The notes beneath the pieces were generated by a model that saw only the letters and a program-made list of their open reading frames with translations, had not been told where the DNA came from and ran no database searches. The position numbers and the translations under genes are program-made. Below are positions 48,399-57,239 of a stretch of 64,000 bases of DNA, one piece after another; positions within the stretch are counted from its first letter, which is position 1, and every line of letters starts with the position of its first letter. Location of the stretch: the NCBI RefSeq assembly GCF_002192415.1, contig NZ_CP021780.1, positions 2,356,001 to 2,420,000 of the forward strand, read 5' to 3'. Origin of the DNA: Paenibacillus donghaensis. Its GTDB lineage: Bacteria; Bacillota; Bacilli; Paenibacillales; Paenibacillaceae.

Positions 48399-49148
48399 AT
48401 GTCTTTACAGCAGTTACTAATCGATCATTCCATGTCGCTATCACAGGAACTTATACATATGCTGGAGCTGCATAGAGCAAGCCGGCAGGGATTAGATCAA
48501 GTGGATGATGATACAAATGAAGTGAATGAGTGTTTTCGCTGCATGACTGACGGCGAGGTGGCGGAGATGCTGGGGCTGTTTGCGGCCATGGAGGTCTATC
48601 AGGATATTGTGCCATTCTGGACGGATGATCAATCCAATTACATTGGGATATATGGGCGTGGACCGTTGGCCTGCCGTGTCTGCCACATCTCACACGAGGA
48701 AACGGATGTTGCGCCTGCTTACCGGAACGTAGAGTCCTTGATAGCGGAGCTGGAGCAGCATCCGGAAGCCGAATGGGAGGAACTCTCTAAGGATTATCCG
48801 GCGTTGACACCGGCAGAAACAGCAGTGGAAGAAGCCGATTTGGCGGCGGTCCGGGAATTGGAACATCAGCTGGAGGTTAAGCAGCCGGATGATGATGTGC
48901 GGTGTCAATGGATTAATAGTATTCTCGCTGTGATGCCCCGTGCGAATGCTGCTGAGCTGCTCAAGTATCTGAACGATGAGGATATGTTTGTGCAGGAGTG
49001 GACTGCTGAGCTGATGGGCTTATACGGACTGCAGGAAGCGGAAGCTCCCTTGCAGGAGCTGTCCTTGAGCGGCATACCCAATGCTGCACCTGCAGCCACA
49101 CGGGCCTTGGTGGCGATCCGCAAGGCGCGATATATGAAAGAGAGCTGA
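48399..49148 (+). CDS. SMI1/KNR4 (SUKH)-like protein with HEAT-like C-terminus
   Basis: This 249-residue cytoplasmic protein has an N-terminal part (about 1-115) that fits the SUKH pattern, with VPFWTDDQSNYIGIYGRGPL and CRVCHISHEETDVAPAYRNV. The C-terminal part (about 165-245) resembles HEAT-type helical repeats (LLKYLNDEDMFVQEWTAELM, GLYGLQEAEAPLQELSLSG). SUKH proteins are often immunity proteins to polymorphic toxins, but stand-alone copies with other roles are common and no toxin gene adjoins. Ribosome site GGAGGAGG. Confidence 0.7.
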   Translation: MSLQQLLIDHSMSLSQELIHMLELHRASRQGLDQVDDDTNEVNECFRCMTDGEVAEMLGLFAAMEVYQDIVPFWTDDQSNYIGIYGRGPLACRVCHISHEETDVAPAYRNVESLIAELEQHPEAEWEELSKDYPALTPAETAVEEADLAAVRELEHQLEVKQPDDDVRCQWINSILAVMPRANAAELLKYLNDEDMFVQEWTAELMGLYGLQEAEAPLQELSLSGIPNAAPAATRALVAIRKARYMKES

Positions 49149-49188
49149 AGGGTGAAGAAGTATATCTAAATGTTATTTTATTACATTT

Positions 49189-49225
49189 ATTACAAACAGC
49201 AGCCGATTCCGGTTGCTGTTTGTAG
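49189..49225 (+). terminator. Hairpin after the SUKH-like gene
   Basis: ACAAACAGCAGCC and GGTTGCTGTTTGT pair imperfectly around GATTCC. Only a short T-rich stretch follows. Confidence 0.6.
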
Positions 49226-49346
49226 TTTGAATATATGGCTAAAACGCCCATTTCGTTACTACTTATGCCTCCATTTGATTTGAATTTAGAAGATTTAACT
49301 TCGCAGTGGTTTCCTAAGTCCAGACCCATAAATTAGTTGCAAAACT

Positions 49347-49627
49347 GGTTACTACTTAGGACCCCAGCCATCCCCAAGTAGGTTTGCGCCTTCGGAGTAG
49401 TACAACAGAAGTGGCTATGGGGAAAAACTACCGTTAATACCTGGCTCATGCTCGATTGTCGTGGCTTGTAGGGAAAAGTTACCACTACATCGTCCATTTA
49501 GGGTTTTTCGGAGCGTTTAGGACCTCATTAGTGGTAAAAATTCCCTATAAGTCACCAGAACGCCCAACCTTCGTCCAACTAGCGGTAGAATTTCCCTATC
49601 ATTCCTCACTGGACCTAAGTAGTAACC
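49347..49627. repeat. Family-C cassette bounded by 13-bp inverted repeats
   Basis: The ends are GGTTACTACTTAG (49347-49359) and CTAAGTAGTAACC (49615-49627). Direct units GGGAAAAACTACCGTTA (49420) and GGGAAAAGTTACCACTA (49471) lie 51 bp apart. Inverted units TAGTGGTAAAAATTCCCTA (49530) and TAGCGGTAGAATTTCCCTA (49580) lie 50 bp apart. This is the intact form of the copy at 21489. Confidence 0.82.
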
Positions 49628-49683
49628 AAAACTGCATCTAATCACCTGATTTTTCACGTTTTGGAGCAAATAGTTGCAAAAAG

Positions 49684-49983
49684 GGTTACTACTTAGGCCC
49701 CCGCGAGACTCCAAGCCCTTGAACTAGGTAACCTGCATTCTAGCGGACCGTATAGCCCCTATTTCCTCCTATCTGCGATCTTTTGACGTCTTACGGACCG
49801 TATAGCCCCTAAGTCGTCAAAACAGGCTCTAAAGCGAGGGTTTTCTGTGATATAGAGGCTCCTGGGTCCGTTAATCCTGCAAAACGGCCTATGTACAGCA
49901 AATAGAGGCTCCTGAGTCCGCAACCATCTGAAATCGAAGCGAGGGTTACGAGCGAAGAGGGCTAGGGGACCTAAGTAGTAACC
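49684..49983. repeat. Family-B cassette, 300-bp form
   Basis: The ends are GGTTACTACTTAG (49684-49696) and CTAAGTAGTAACC (49971-49983). Direct units GCGGACCG (49743) and ACGGACCG (49793), and inverted units starting TAGAGGCT (49853, 49903), have exactly 50-bp spacing. It is shorter than the 420-bp forms because the flank beside one end is missing. The interval to the preceding cassette (49628-49683) is a copy of the GCATCTAAT module. Confidence 0.82.
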
Positions 49984-49989
49984 AAAAAG

Positions 49990-50400
49990 GCACTTAATTC
50001 GAAGAAGGAGGCTGTTCATGATCGTTACTATTTCTATTCAATTATGGATGGAGAACCGGATGAGTCTGAAATTATGTCGAGTTACGGCTTGAAAGCTCAA
50101 TATGCGCGCAAGCAGGTAAATGAAGAGTTATCTATCCTTAACGATAATATATCGGAGTATAACAATGGTAACTTATTAGTTTACGAAATAAGCAAAGACG
50201 TTGAGAACGTTGATAATTCTAATAAAATTGTTGAATTTCTAAAGAGCAAAAATGTCAATTCCGGTAAGGTATTGATTGTCAATCTGGAGGGCCGAATGAA
50301 TCTGGAGTTTTATCTTCCCATTGGCAATCAAACGGCCGAAATCCTATTTACGGTTGAAGATCTGGACGGATTAGCTAGGTTTGTAAGTCAGTCCCCTTAA
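49990..50400 (+). pseudogene. Apparently 5'-truncated gene abutting the repeat cluster
   Basis: A frame starting with ATG 50044 gives 118 residues, but protein-like sequence in the same frame extends upstream (KEAVHDRYYFYSI before MDGEPDESEIMSSYG) to the edge of the repeat at about 49995, with no start codon. The C-terminal part (LNDNISEYNNGNLLVYEISK, VNSGKVLIVNLEGRMNLEFY) is acidic and A/T-richer than neighbouring genes. A GAAGGAGG stretch at 50003-50010 precedes an out-of-frame ATG. The simplest reading is a remnant whose 5' part was replaced by repeats. Family not recognised. Confidence 0.5.
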
Positions 50401-50403
50401 TTT

Positions 50404-50464
50404 CATCCTATTTCTGCAGAAACGGATGCCGCCTCTTTCAAAGTACGGCGAAGCCATATCTTCT
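50404..50464. repeat. Shortened REP-like element
   Basis: CATCCTATTTCTGCAGAAAC, CGGATGCCG and GGCGAAGCCATATCTTCTT match both ends of the 5703-5808 core, with the central palindrome deleted. Confidence 0.65.
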
Positions 50465-50552
50465 TGGCCTAATTTGTTTACATTTCGTGTAATATATATA
50501 TACTTATAATTTAAAGAGTTTCATATCCGGGAAACCGGCAGAGGGGGATAAG

Positions 50553-51536
50553 ATGAGTTCATTCATTAAAGTAGGGATTGTAGGTTACGGTAATTTGGGC
50601 AAAGGTGTACAGCAGGCTATTGCGCAGAATCCGGATATGGAGTTGGTGGCGATTTTTACGCGCAGAGATCCGCAGCAGCTTGCTGAGTTGACCGGCGTAG
50701 TTACGGAGCATATTTCTGCAGCCGAACGATACATAGGCCAAATCGATGTGATGATTCTGTGCGGCGGTTCGGCTACGGATTTGCCGGAGCAGACGCCGCA
50801 ACTTGCCGCGATGTTCAACACAGTGGACAGCTTCGATACGCATGCCAGAATTCCCGAGTTCTTCAGCGAGGTGAATCAGGCTGCCCTCAACGGAGGAAAT
50901 GTCAGTGTTATTTCTACAGGCTGGGACCCAGGGTTGTTCTCGATGAACCGGCTGCTGCTGCAGTCGATCCTGCCGGAGGGTGAAGAATATACCTTCTGGG
51001 GCACTGGTGTGAGCCAGGGACATTCCGATGCGATCCGCCGTGTGCCTGGCGTGAGGGCAGGGGTCCAATATACCGTTCCGGTACAAGCGGTAATCGATGG
51101 CATCCGTGCCGGTGAAACCCCACAGCTGACTACCCGCGAGAAACACCGCCGGGAATGTTACGTGGTAGCGGAAGAGGGTGCAGATCGCGGAGAGATCACC
51201 AACACCATCGTGAACATGCCGAATTACTTCGCAGATTATGATACAACCGTCAGTTTCATAACTGAGGAGCAGCTGGCGAAGGAGCATGCAGGCATGCCGC
51301 ATGGCGGATTCGTTATCCGCAGCGGTGTCACAGGGACTGGAAGCAAGCAGATTGCCGAGTTTGGGCTGAAGCTGGACAGCAATCCAGAATTTACAGCCAG
51401 CGTGCTGGCAGCCTACGCCAGAGCCGCTGTGCGCTTTAGCCGTGAAGGGGCCGCAGGTGCCAAGACGGTGTTTGATATTCCGCTCGGCTACCTGTCTCCC
51501 CGGTCTGCCGAGGAACTGCGCCGGGAATTGCTGTAA
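50553..51536 (+). CDS. ddh: meso-Diaminopimelate dehydrogenase
   Basis: This NADP-dependent enzyme converts tetrahydrodipicolinate, ammonia and NADPH to meso-diaminopimelate in one step, for lysine and peptidoglycan synthesis. The 327 residues match the family. Visible are the Rossmann motif VGIVGYGNLGKGVQQAI, ILCGGSATDLPEQTPQLAAM, FDTHARIPEF, STGWDPGLFSMNRLL, FWGTGVSQGHSDAIRRVPGV and MPHGGFVIRSGVTG. Ribosome site AGAGGGGG. Single gene with its own strong hairpin. No lysine riboswitch is seen upstream. Confidence 0.93.
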   Translation: MSSFIKVGIVGYGNLGKGVQQAIAQNPDMELVAIFTRRDPQQLAELTGVVTEHISAAERYIGQIDVMILCGGSATDLPEQTPQLAAMFNTVDSFDTHARIPEFFSEVNQAALNGGNVSVISTGWDPGLFSMNRLLLQSILPEGEEYTFWGTGVSQGHSDAIRRVPGVRAGVQYTVPVQAVIDGIRAGETPQLTTREKHRRECYVVAEEGADRGEITNTIVNMPNYFADYDTTVSFITEEQLAKEHAGMPHGGFVIRSGVTGTGSKQIAEFGLKLDSNPEFTASVLAAYARAAVRFSREGAAGAKTVFDIPLGYLSPRSAEELRRELL

Positions 51537-51551
51537 GGACAAGCTGAAATA

Positions 51552-51603
51552 GCAAGCAGAAGCGGGTGCCATCCTCTGGGGGAAGGCACCCGCTTCTGCT
51601 TGC
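51552..51603 (+). terminator. Strong hairpin after ddh
   Basis: Perfect 19-bp arms 51552-51570 and 51585-51603 enclose a 14-nt loop. Few T follow. Confidence 0.75.
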
Positions 51604-52440
51604 AATCGGTGTCCAGCTTAGGACATCGCCTGCTTCTGTGATTTTGCTGCACAAGCTTTTACTACTTCGGCCTTGGAATGAGGAGGCTATCGATGACAGC
51701 ACTATGGTGGTTTCCTAAGTACAAACCGCAAACTAGTGATTTAGTTGCGTAAGCGCAACTAAATTGTGGATTTCTTCCGTTTTGGAGGAAATAAGTGTGA
51801 AAAGGCATCTAATTTGAGTAAATGAGCGTAAAAGGCTTGATTTACTCAGAATTAGTTGCAGATTTGCACTTATTCGCCATCTGGCCCGTGATCGGCTGGA
51901 AATAGATGCACTTTTGCAGTTATTTACGCCGAACGTTCCAGAGCAACTTTTTTAAAGTTGACTGGGACTAAATAGTAACTGCATTGTTACTACTTAGAGC
52001 CCCCTTGTGTTCCATGTGTTCCTCGTCCGAGCCTGTCATACAACACTGCGCGACAAGGAGGCTAAGAATAACAAATGAAGGCCGTCGCCAGTAACCCCGC
52101 TTAACTTTCATACTACTAACGGACTCAGGCGCCCCTATTCAAGCCGAACCCCACTAGTTAAGGCCTGTTTTTCCGACATAGCGGCTATGCGGTCCGTTAG
52201 ATTCCAAACCAGCGCAGAAATGAGGAAATTGGAGCTATACGGTCCGCTAGGACGTGGGTTACCTGAAGTTCGGGTGGGGGGGATGGGTTAAGGTACCGCG
52301 ATACCCTAACCTTCTCGAGTAACCTTCTACATCCTCGCAGGGCCCTAAGTAGTAACCACATTTGCAGCTATTTGCTCCGAACGTTCCAGAGTAACATTTT
52401 TAATGCGGGCTGGCAGTCTTAAAAATGAGTTTACTATTTA
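51604..52440. other. Gene-free repeat cluster
   Basis: It contains the GCATCTAATT/AATTAGTTGC module (about 51755-51880, homologous to 21370-21480), a family-B cassette (51985-52357) and tail fragments alike to 21880-21920 (CTATTTGCTCCGA, GTTCCAGAGTAAC). No supported ORF. Confidence 0.75.
51985..52357. repeat. Family-B cassette lacking one 50-bp unit
   Basis: The ends are TGTTACTACTTAG (one mismatch) and CTAAGTAGTAACC (52345-52357). It has one direct unit ACGGACTC (52119) and two inverted units (52179, 52229; 50 bp apart). It is 373 bp long, 47 bp shorter than the 420-bp copy at 38077, consistent with loss of one direct unit. Same orientation as that copy. Confidence 0.82.
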
Positions 52441-52463
52441 TGAATGGCATGGAAGACACCCAA

Positions 52464-52517
52464 AAGACCCGCTGAAGACCTTGCCAATAATCAGGCAGAT
52501 CTCCTAGCGGGTCTTGC
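52464..52517 (-). terminator. Terminator of the glutamate dehydrogenase gene
   Basis: On the minus strand AAGACCCGCT and AGCGGGTCTT flank a 34-nt loop and are followed by TTGGG. The T tract is short. Confidence 0.6.
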
Positions 52518-52540
52518 TGTATCTAGAGGGGCGCTAACGC

Positions 52541-53992
<1,452 letters not shown>

Positions 53993-54100
53993 TTATAAAA
54001 CCTGACATCAATTTACCAATCAATTCTTTTTGGCACGGCCATCAAAAAAATCTATGAATCTAACATAATGTGTTATAAATATACACTTTTTAAATATTTG

Positions 54101-54130
54101 TTGCCACTGAGAATTATTATCACCTATAAT
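54101..54130 (+). promoter_or_regulatory. Fur-controlled promoter of the second AraC/binding-protein ORF
   Basis: TTGCCA (54101-54106) - 18 nt - TATAAT (54125-54130). The Fur box TGAGAATTATTATCA (54108-54122, one mismatch) lies inside the spacer, the same geometry as at 22840-22868. Confidence 0.82.
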
Positions 54131-54156
54131 AAAAGTCATGTCTGATATAGAAGAAG

Positions 54157-56148
54157 GTGAGGGAAACGGTACAATTAACAGACCATTTAATGTTATGGAA
54201 TCATGCCTCTATCTTGGTTAAGGATGTGCGTCATGCGATGATGGAGATTGGAGAGCAATTCTCCTACCGTTTGCCTACTAGCGTGTTCCTCTATACGATC
54301 AAGGGCAATGCCCGCCTGAAGCTGGATGGGTCGGAGCATGCCGTCAGCGGCTTTCATGTGCTGCATGGAGGCAAGGGTGGGGTTCTTGATATTGTCGCCG
54401 AAAGTCTTTTCGAATATGTTCTGATCCTCTATAGAGCCCATTTACCGCTTCCGGGCCGCCGGGAACTGCTTCGAATGCTGGAGGCCAGCAATCCTTTTCA
54501 GATGCAATATGCATTCCATCCCCAGCACCCGCTGGTTCTATTCGATACCATAACCATGATGAACAAGGTCTGGCACCGGTCTAATTCCCTGGAGAAACTG
54601 CATGTCAAAATTATGTTCTATCAGTTTGTGGTAGAGGTGATGGGCCAGCTGTCAGAGGAGCGCATACATCCACAGAAGCCGGATCTGGCCGCGCAGGCCA
54701 TCCGTTACATACATGAGCATTACGATGAACAGATTACGCTTGCTAATTTGACAGAGATCCTTGACTGCAGTTCTAGACAGCTACTGAGGATGTTTAAGAG
54801 TAGGGAGAATACCAGCCCCATTGATTATCTGATCCGATTCCGCATGAACAAAGCTCAGGAACTGCTGCTCGGCACCGACGCTACACTCCAGGAAATTGCC
54901 CAGCGGGTAGGGTACGCAGACAGCTATTATTTCAGCAGATTGTTCAAAAAGGTGGTAGGCTTGTCTCCCTCCCGATTCAAGGATACTGTTCATAGCGCAC
55001 CCGGCCGTCGGGATAATCCATTCGATGTGTCGATATCCTCTATTGTTGATCAAAAGCTGCAACGGTATATTGATAGTGAATATGATAATCATTATCAATA
55101 TAAAAGGGGAGATTTACGAGTGTTCAAAAAGCAACGCACACCTATGACAGTTACCGTAATGATCGTTTTAATCTTGTTGATGAGCGCTTGTACAGCCGGA
55201 ACGGCTAACAATAAAACAGCCTCGAACGGGAATCCGGCAGCAGGCAGCAATTCGGCGGCAGTGGCAGCATCAGCAACACCTGCTGCAGCAAGCGACGGCG
55301 AAACACCTCGGATGGTGAAGCATGCGATGGGAGAAGAGGAACTGACAGGCACCCCGGCACGGGTTGTTATTCTGACGAACGAAGGAACCGAAGCGCTGCT
55401 GACTCTCGGCATCAAGCCCATTGGCGCGGTGCAATCCTGGGTGGGCGATCCGTGGTATGACCATATCAAGGATGAAATGCAGGATGTAACGGTGGTGGGG
55501 GATGAGCTACAGCCCAATATTGAGCTGATTGCCAGCCTGAAGCCGGATCTGATCATTGGCAACAAGGTCAGACAGGAGAAAATCTACGAGCAGCTGAAGC
55601 AGATTGCGCCTACCATTTTCTCGGACGATTTGGCCGGTGATTGGAAGATTAACTTCAAGCTGTATTCCGAAGCTGTGAACAAGCAGGCCGAAGGTGAGCA
55701 GGCTATGGCCGCCTTCGACAAGCGCGTTGCCGATGTCAGCGCCAAGCTGGGCAGCAAAGCGGAAACGAAGGTATCCATTGTACGTTTCTCGGCAGCGCAG
55801 GTACGGATTTATCAGAAGCAATCGTTCTCCGGCGTGCTGCTGGAGCAACTGGGGATAGCCCGTCCGGCCTCTCAGGATAAGGACAGCTTCATGGAGGTCA
55901 TGTCCAAAGAAACGATTCCAAGTATGGATGGCGATGTGCTCTTCTATTTCGTTACGGAAGCGGCAGGCAGCACAGAAGCGGCAGCGGTAGTTGAGGAGTG
56001 GAAGAATGATCCGCTGTTCAAGAATCTGAATGTCTCCAAGAATGACAAGGTCATTCAAGTGAACGAGGCCATCTGGAACACAGCCGGTGGTTATGAAGCG
56101 GCCAATCTGCTGCTGGATGAGCTGGTAGCCTATTTCGAAGTGGAGTAA
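54157..56148 (+). CDS. AraC-family regulator fused in frame to a siderophore-binding lipoprotein (second copy)
   Basis: This 663-residue frame is paralogous end to end with 22922-24916. AraC half: FSYRLPTSVFLYTIKGNARL, then LEKLHVKIMFYQFVVEVMGQ and the double helix-turn-helix ending RVGYADSYYFSRLFKKVVGL and SPSRFKD. The linker of about 50 residues is followed by VFKKQRTPMTVTV, lipobox LLMSACTAG and a FecB-type domain (RVVILTNEGTEALLTLGIKP, IELIASLKPDLIIGNKVRQE). Start GTG 54157 aligns with the paralogue's N-terminus, but its ribosome site (AAGAAGG) directly abuts it. The locus, with two permeases downstream, parallels Bacillus btr-feuABC. Confidence 0.85.
   Translation: MRETVQLTDHLMLWNHASILVKDVRHAMMEIGEQFSYRLPTSVFLYTIKGNARLKLDGSEHAVSGFHVLHGGKGGVLDIVAESLFEYVLILYRAHLPLPGRRELLRMLEASNPFQMQYAFHPQHPLVLFDTITMMNKVWHRSNSLEKLHVKIMFYQFVVEVMGQLSEERIHPQKPDLAAQAIRYIHEHYDEQITLANLTEILDCSSRQLLRMFKSRENTSPIDYLIRFRMNKAQELLLGTDATLQEIAQRVGYADSYYFSRLFKKVVGLSPSRFKDTVHSAPGRRDNPFDVSISSIVDQKLQRYIDSEYDNHYQYKRGDLRVFKKQRTPMTVTVMIVLILLMSACTAGTANNKTASNGNPAAGSNSAAVAASATPAAASDGETPRMVKHAMGEEELTGTPARVVILTNEGTEALLTLGIKPIGAVQSWVGDPWYDHIKDEMQDVTVVGDELQPNIELIASLKPDLIIGNKVRQEKIYEQLKQIAPTIFSDDLAGDWKINFKLYSEAVNKQAEGEQAMAAFDKRVADVSAKLGSKAETKVSIVRFSAAQVRIYQKQSFSGVLLEQLGIARPASQDKDSFMEVMSKETIPSMDGDVLFYFVTEAAGSTEAAAVVEEWKNDPLFKNLNVSKNDKVIQVNEAIWNTAGGYEAANLLLDELVAYFEVE
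55043..55097 (+). promoter_or_regulatory. Intragenic promoter and perfect Fur box
   Basis: TTGTTG (55043-55048) - 17 nt - TATATT (55066-55071), then the perfect 7-1-7 box TGATAATCATTATCA (55083-55097). It lies inside the 54157 frame, 23 bp before the lipoprotein start. Layout and promoter hexamers match 23814-23871. Confidence 0.75.
55120..56148 (+). CDS. Internal start: iron-siderophore-binding lipoprotein
   Basis: GTG 55120 is in frame with the 54157 ORF and follows AGGGGAG (55105-55111) by 8 nt. The 342-residue product has a basic n-region (VFKKQRTP), a hydrophobic core, lipobox MSAC, an Ala/Ser/Asn-rich tether and the two-lobed siderophore-binding fold. With the permeases at 56229 and 57232 it makes a FeuABC-like importer that lacks its own ATPase, as in Bacillus, where YusV is shared. 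Expression as a free lipoprotein is inferred from promoter, ribosome site and signal sequence together. Confidence 0.7.
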   Translation: MFKKQRTPMTVTVMIVLILLMSACTAGTANNKTASNGNPAAGSNSAAVAASATPAAASDGETPRMVKHAMGEEELTGTPARVVILTNEGTEALLTLGIKPIGAVQSWVGDPWYDHIKDEMQDVTVVGDELQPNIELIASLKPDLIIGNKVRQEKIYEQLKQIAPTIFSDDLAGDWKINFKLYSEAVNKQAEGEQAMAAFDKRVADVSAKLGSKAETKVSIVRFSAAQVRIYQKQSFSGVLLEQLGIARPASQDKDSFMEVMSKETIPSMDGDVLFYFVTEAAGSTEAAAVVEEWKNDPLFKNLNVSKNDKVIQVNEAIWNTAGGYEAANLLLDELVAYFEVE

Positions 56149-56159
56149 CTTATGAGGAC

Positions 56160-56206
56160 AAGGAGCAAGCTGAGCACCGCTACCCGGCGGCTTCAGCTTG
56201 CTCCTT
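56160..56206 (+). promoter_or_regulatory. Intercistronic stem-loop between binding-protein and permease genes
   Basis: Perfect 14-bp arms 56160-56173 and 56193-56206 around a 19-nt loop, without a following T run. It is placed where stem-loops often stabilise the upstream binding-protein mRNA and lower permease expression. Confidence 0.6.
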
Positions 56207-56228
56207 GCTATGGAAGGGATTAAGGCCG

Positions 56229-57239
56229 ATGAACGTAATGATTCGCAGCCGCAGCCGCAAGCTTGCGGGTTTGGCTGCTGGCATGATACTGCTGGCTGTA
56301 ATGATGCTGTCAAGCATCCTGTTTGGCCTCCAGCAGTTTGGAATACAAGAGTTGTGGCAGGCCTATGCTGCCTTTGACGGCTCGAACGAACATCTGATTC
56401 TGACGACTACCCGAGTGCCGAGGACTTTGATTGCCGCCGCTGTCGGAGCTTCGCTGGCCGTGGCGGGAACGCTGATGCAGGCGTTAACCCGGAATCCGCT
56501 GGCATCGCCCTCCCTGTTTGGCGTGAACTCCGGCGCTTCCCTGTTTATTGTGATCGGCATTGTTGCTTTTGGCCCATCGCTTACGCTTGGCAGCATGATC
56601 TGGATTGCCTTTGCCGGAGCGGCAATGACCTCTATGCTCGTATATGCGCTAGGCGCAGGTGGGCGGAGGGGATTTGAACCGGTAAGACTCACCTTGGCCG
56701 GGGCAGCTGTCGCCGCATTTGCCTCCTCTGTTACCTCAGGCCTGATTCTGATCAACAAGCAGTCCCTGGAATCTGCACTCTTCTGGATGATTGGCTCTGT
56801 CTCGGGCAGGAAGCTGGAGCACCTGCTGATTGTGGCTCCCTACATGGCAGCCGGACTGCTGTTGTCGCTGCTGCTCTCCGGCGCGCTGAACGTAATGGCG
56901 CTGGGTGAAGAAAGTGCGCGTGGATTGGGGCAGCGAATGCTGCTGCTGCGGGCATGGACTGCTCTGGCAGTGGTCCTGCTGGCCGGGAGTGCTGTAGCTG
57001 CGGCAGGACCAATTGCTTTTGTCGGGCTGGTCATTCCCCATCTGTGCAGGTCGCTCGTCGGCAATAATCACCGCTGGCTGCTGCCTTATTGCGCGCTGAC
57101 CGGCGCATTGCTGCTGGTCAGCGCCGACTTGGCTTCCCGGTTTGTTCTCATGCCGAAGGAAATTCCGGTTGGTGTGGCAACAGCCTTAATCGGTGTGCCC
57201 TTCCTGATCTATATCGCAAGGAGGGGCAGATATGAATAA
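56229..57239 (+). CDS. FecCD-family iron-siderophore ABC permease
   Basis: This 336-residue permease has about nine or ten transmembrane helices. FecCD hallmarks are RVPRTLIAAAVGASLAVAGT, LMQALTRNPLASPSLFGVNS, LTLAGAAVAAFASSVTSGLI, the ATPase-contact LGEESARGLGQRM, and GPIAFVGLVIPHLCRSLVGN. AAGGGAT precedes ATG 56229; the open frame from 56205 overlaps the intercistronic stem-loop and lacks a site. Partner of the next gene; the ATPase must come from elsewhere in the genome. Confidence 0.9.
   Translation: MNVMIRSRSRKLAGLAAGMILLAVMMLSSILFGLQQFGIQELWQAYAAFDGSNEHLILTTTRVPRTLIAAAVGASLAVAGTLMQALTRNPLASPSLFGVNSGASLFIVIGIVAFGPSLTLGSMIWIAFAGAAMTSMLVYALGAGGRRGFEPVRLTLAGAAVAAFASSVTSGLILINKQSLESALFWMIGSVSGRKLEHLLIVAPYMAAGLLLSLLLSGALNVMALGEESARGLGQRMLLLRAWTALAVVLLAGSAVAAAGPIAFVGLVIPHLCRSLVGNNHRWLLPYCALTGALLLVSADLASRFVLMPKEIPVGVATALIGVPFLIYIARRGRYE

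Noticed and set aside
48399..49148. Polymorphic-toxin immunity system
   Set aside because: The SUKH-like domain alone is not enough; no toxin, secretion or repeat-rich gene is adjacent.
49743..49910. CRISPR array (regular ~20-bp units with ~30-bp spacers)
   Set aside because: There are only two direct and two inverted units, the spacers recur between copies, the units are inverted rather than all direct, and no cas genes are present.
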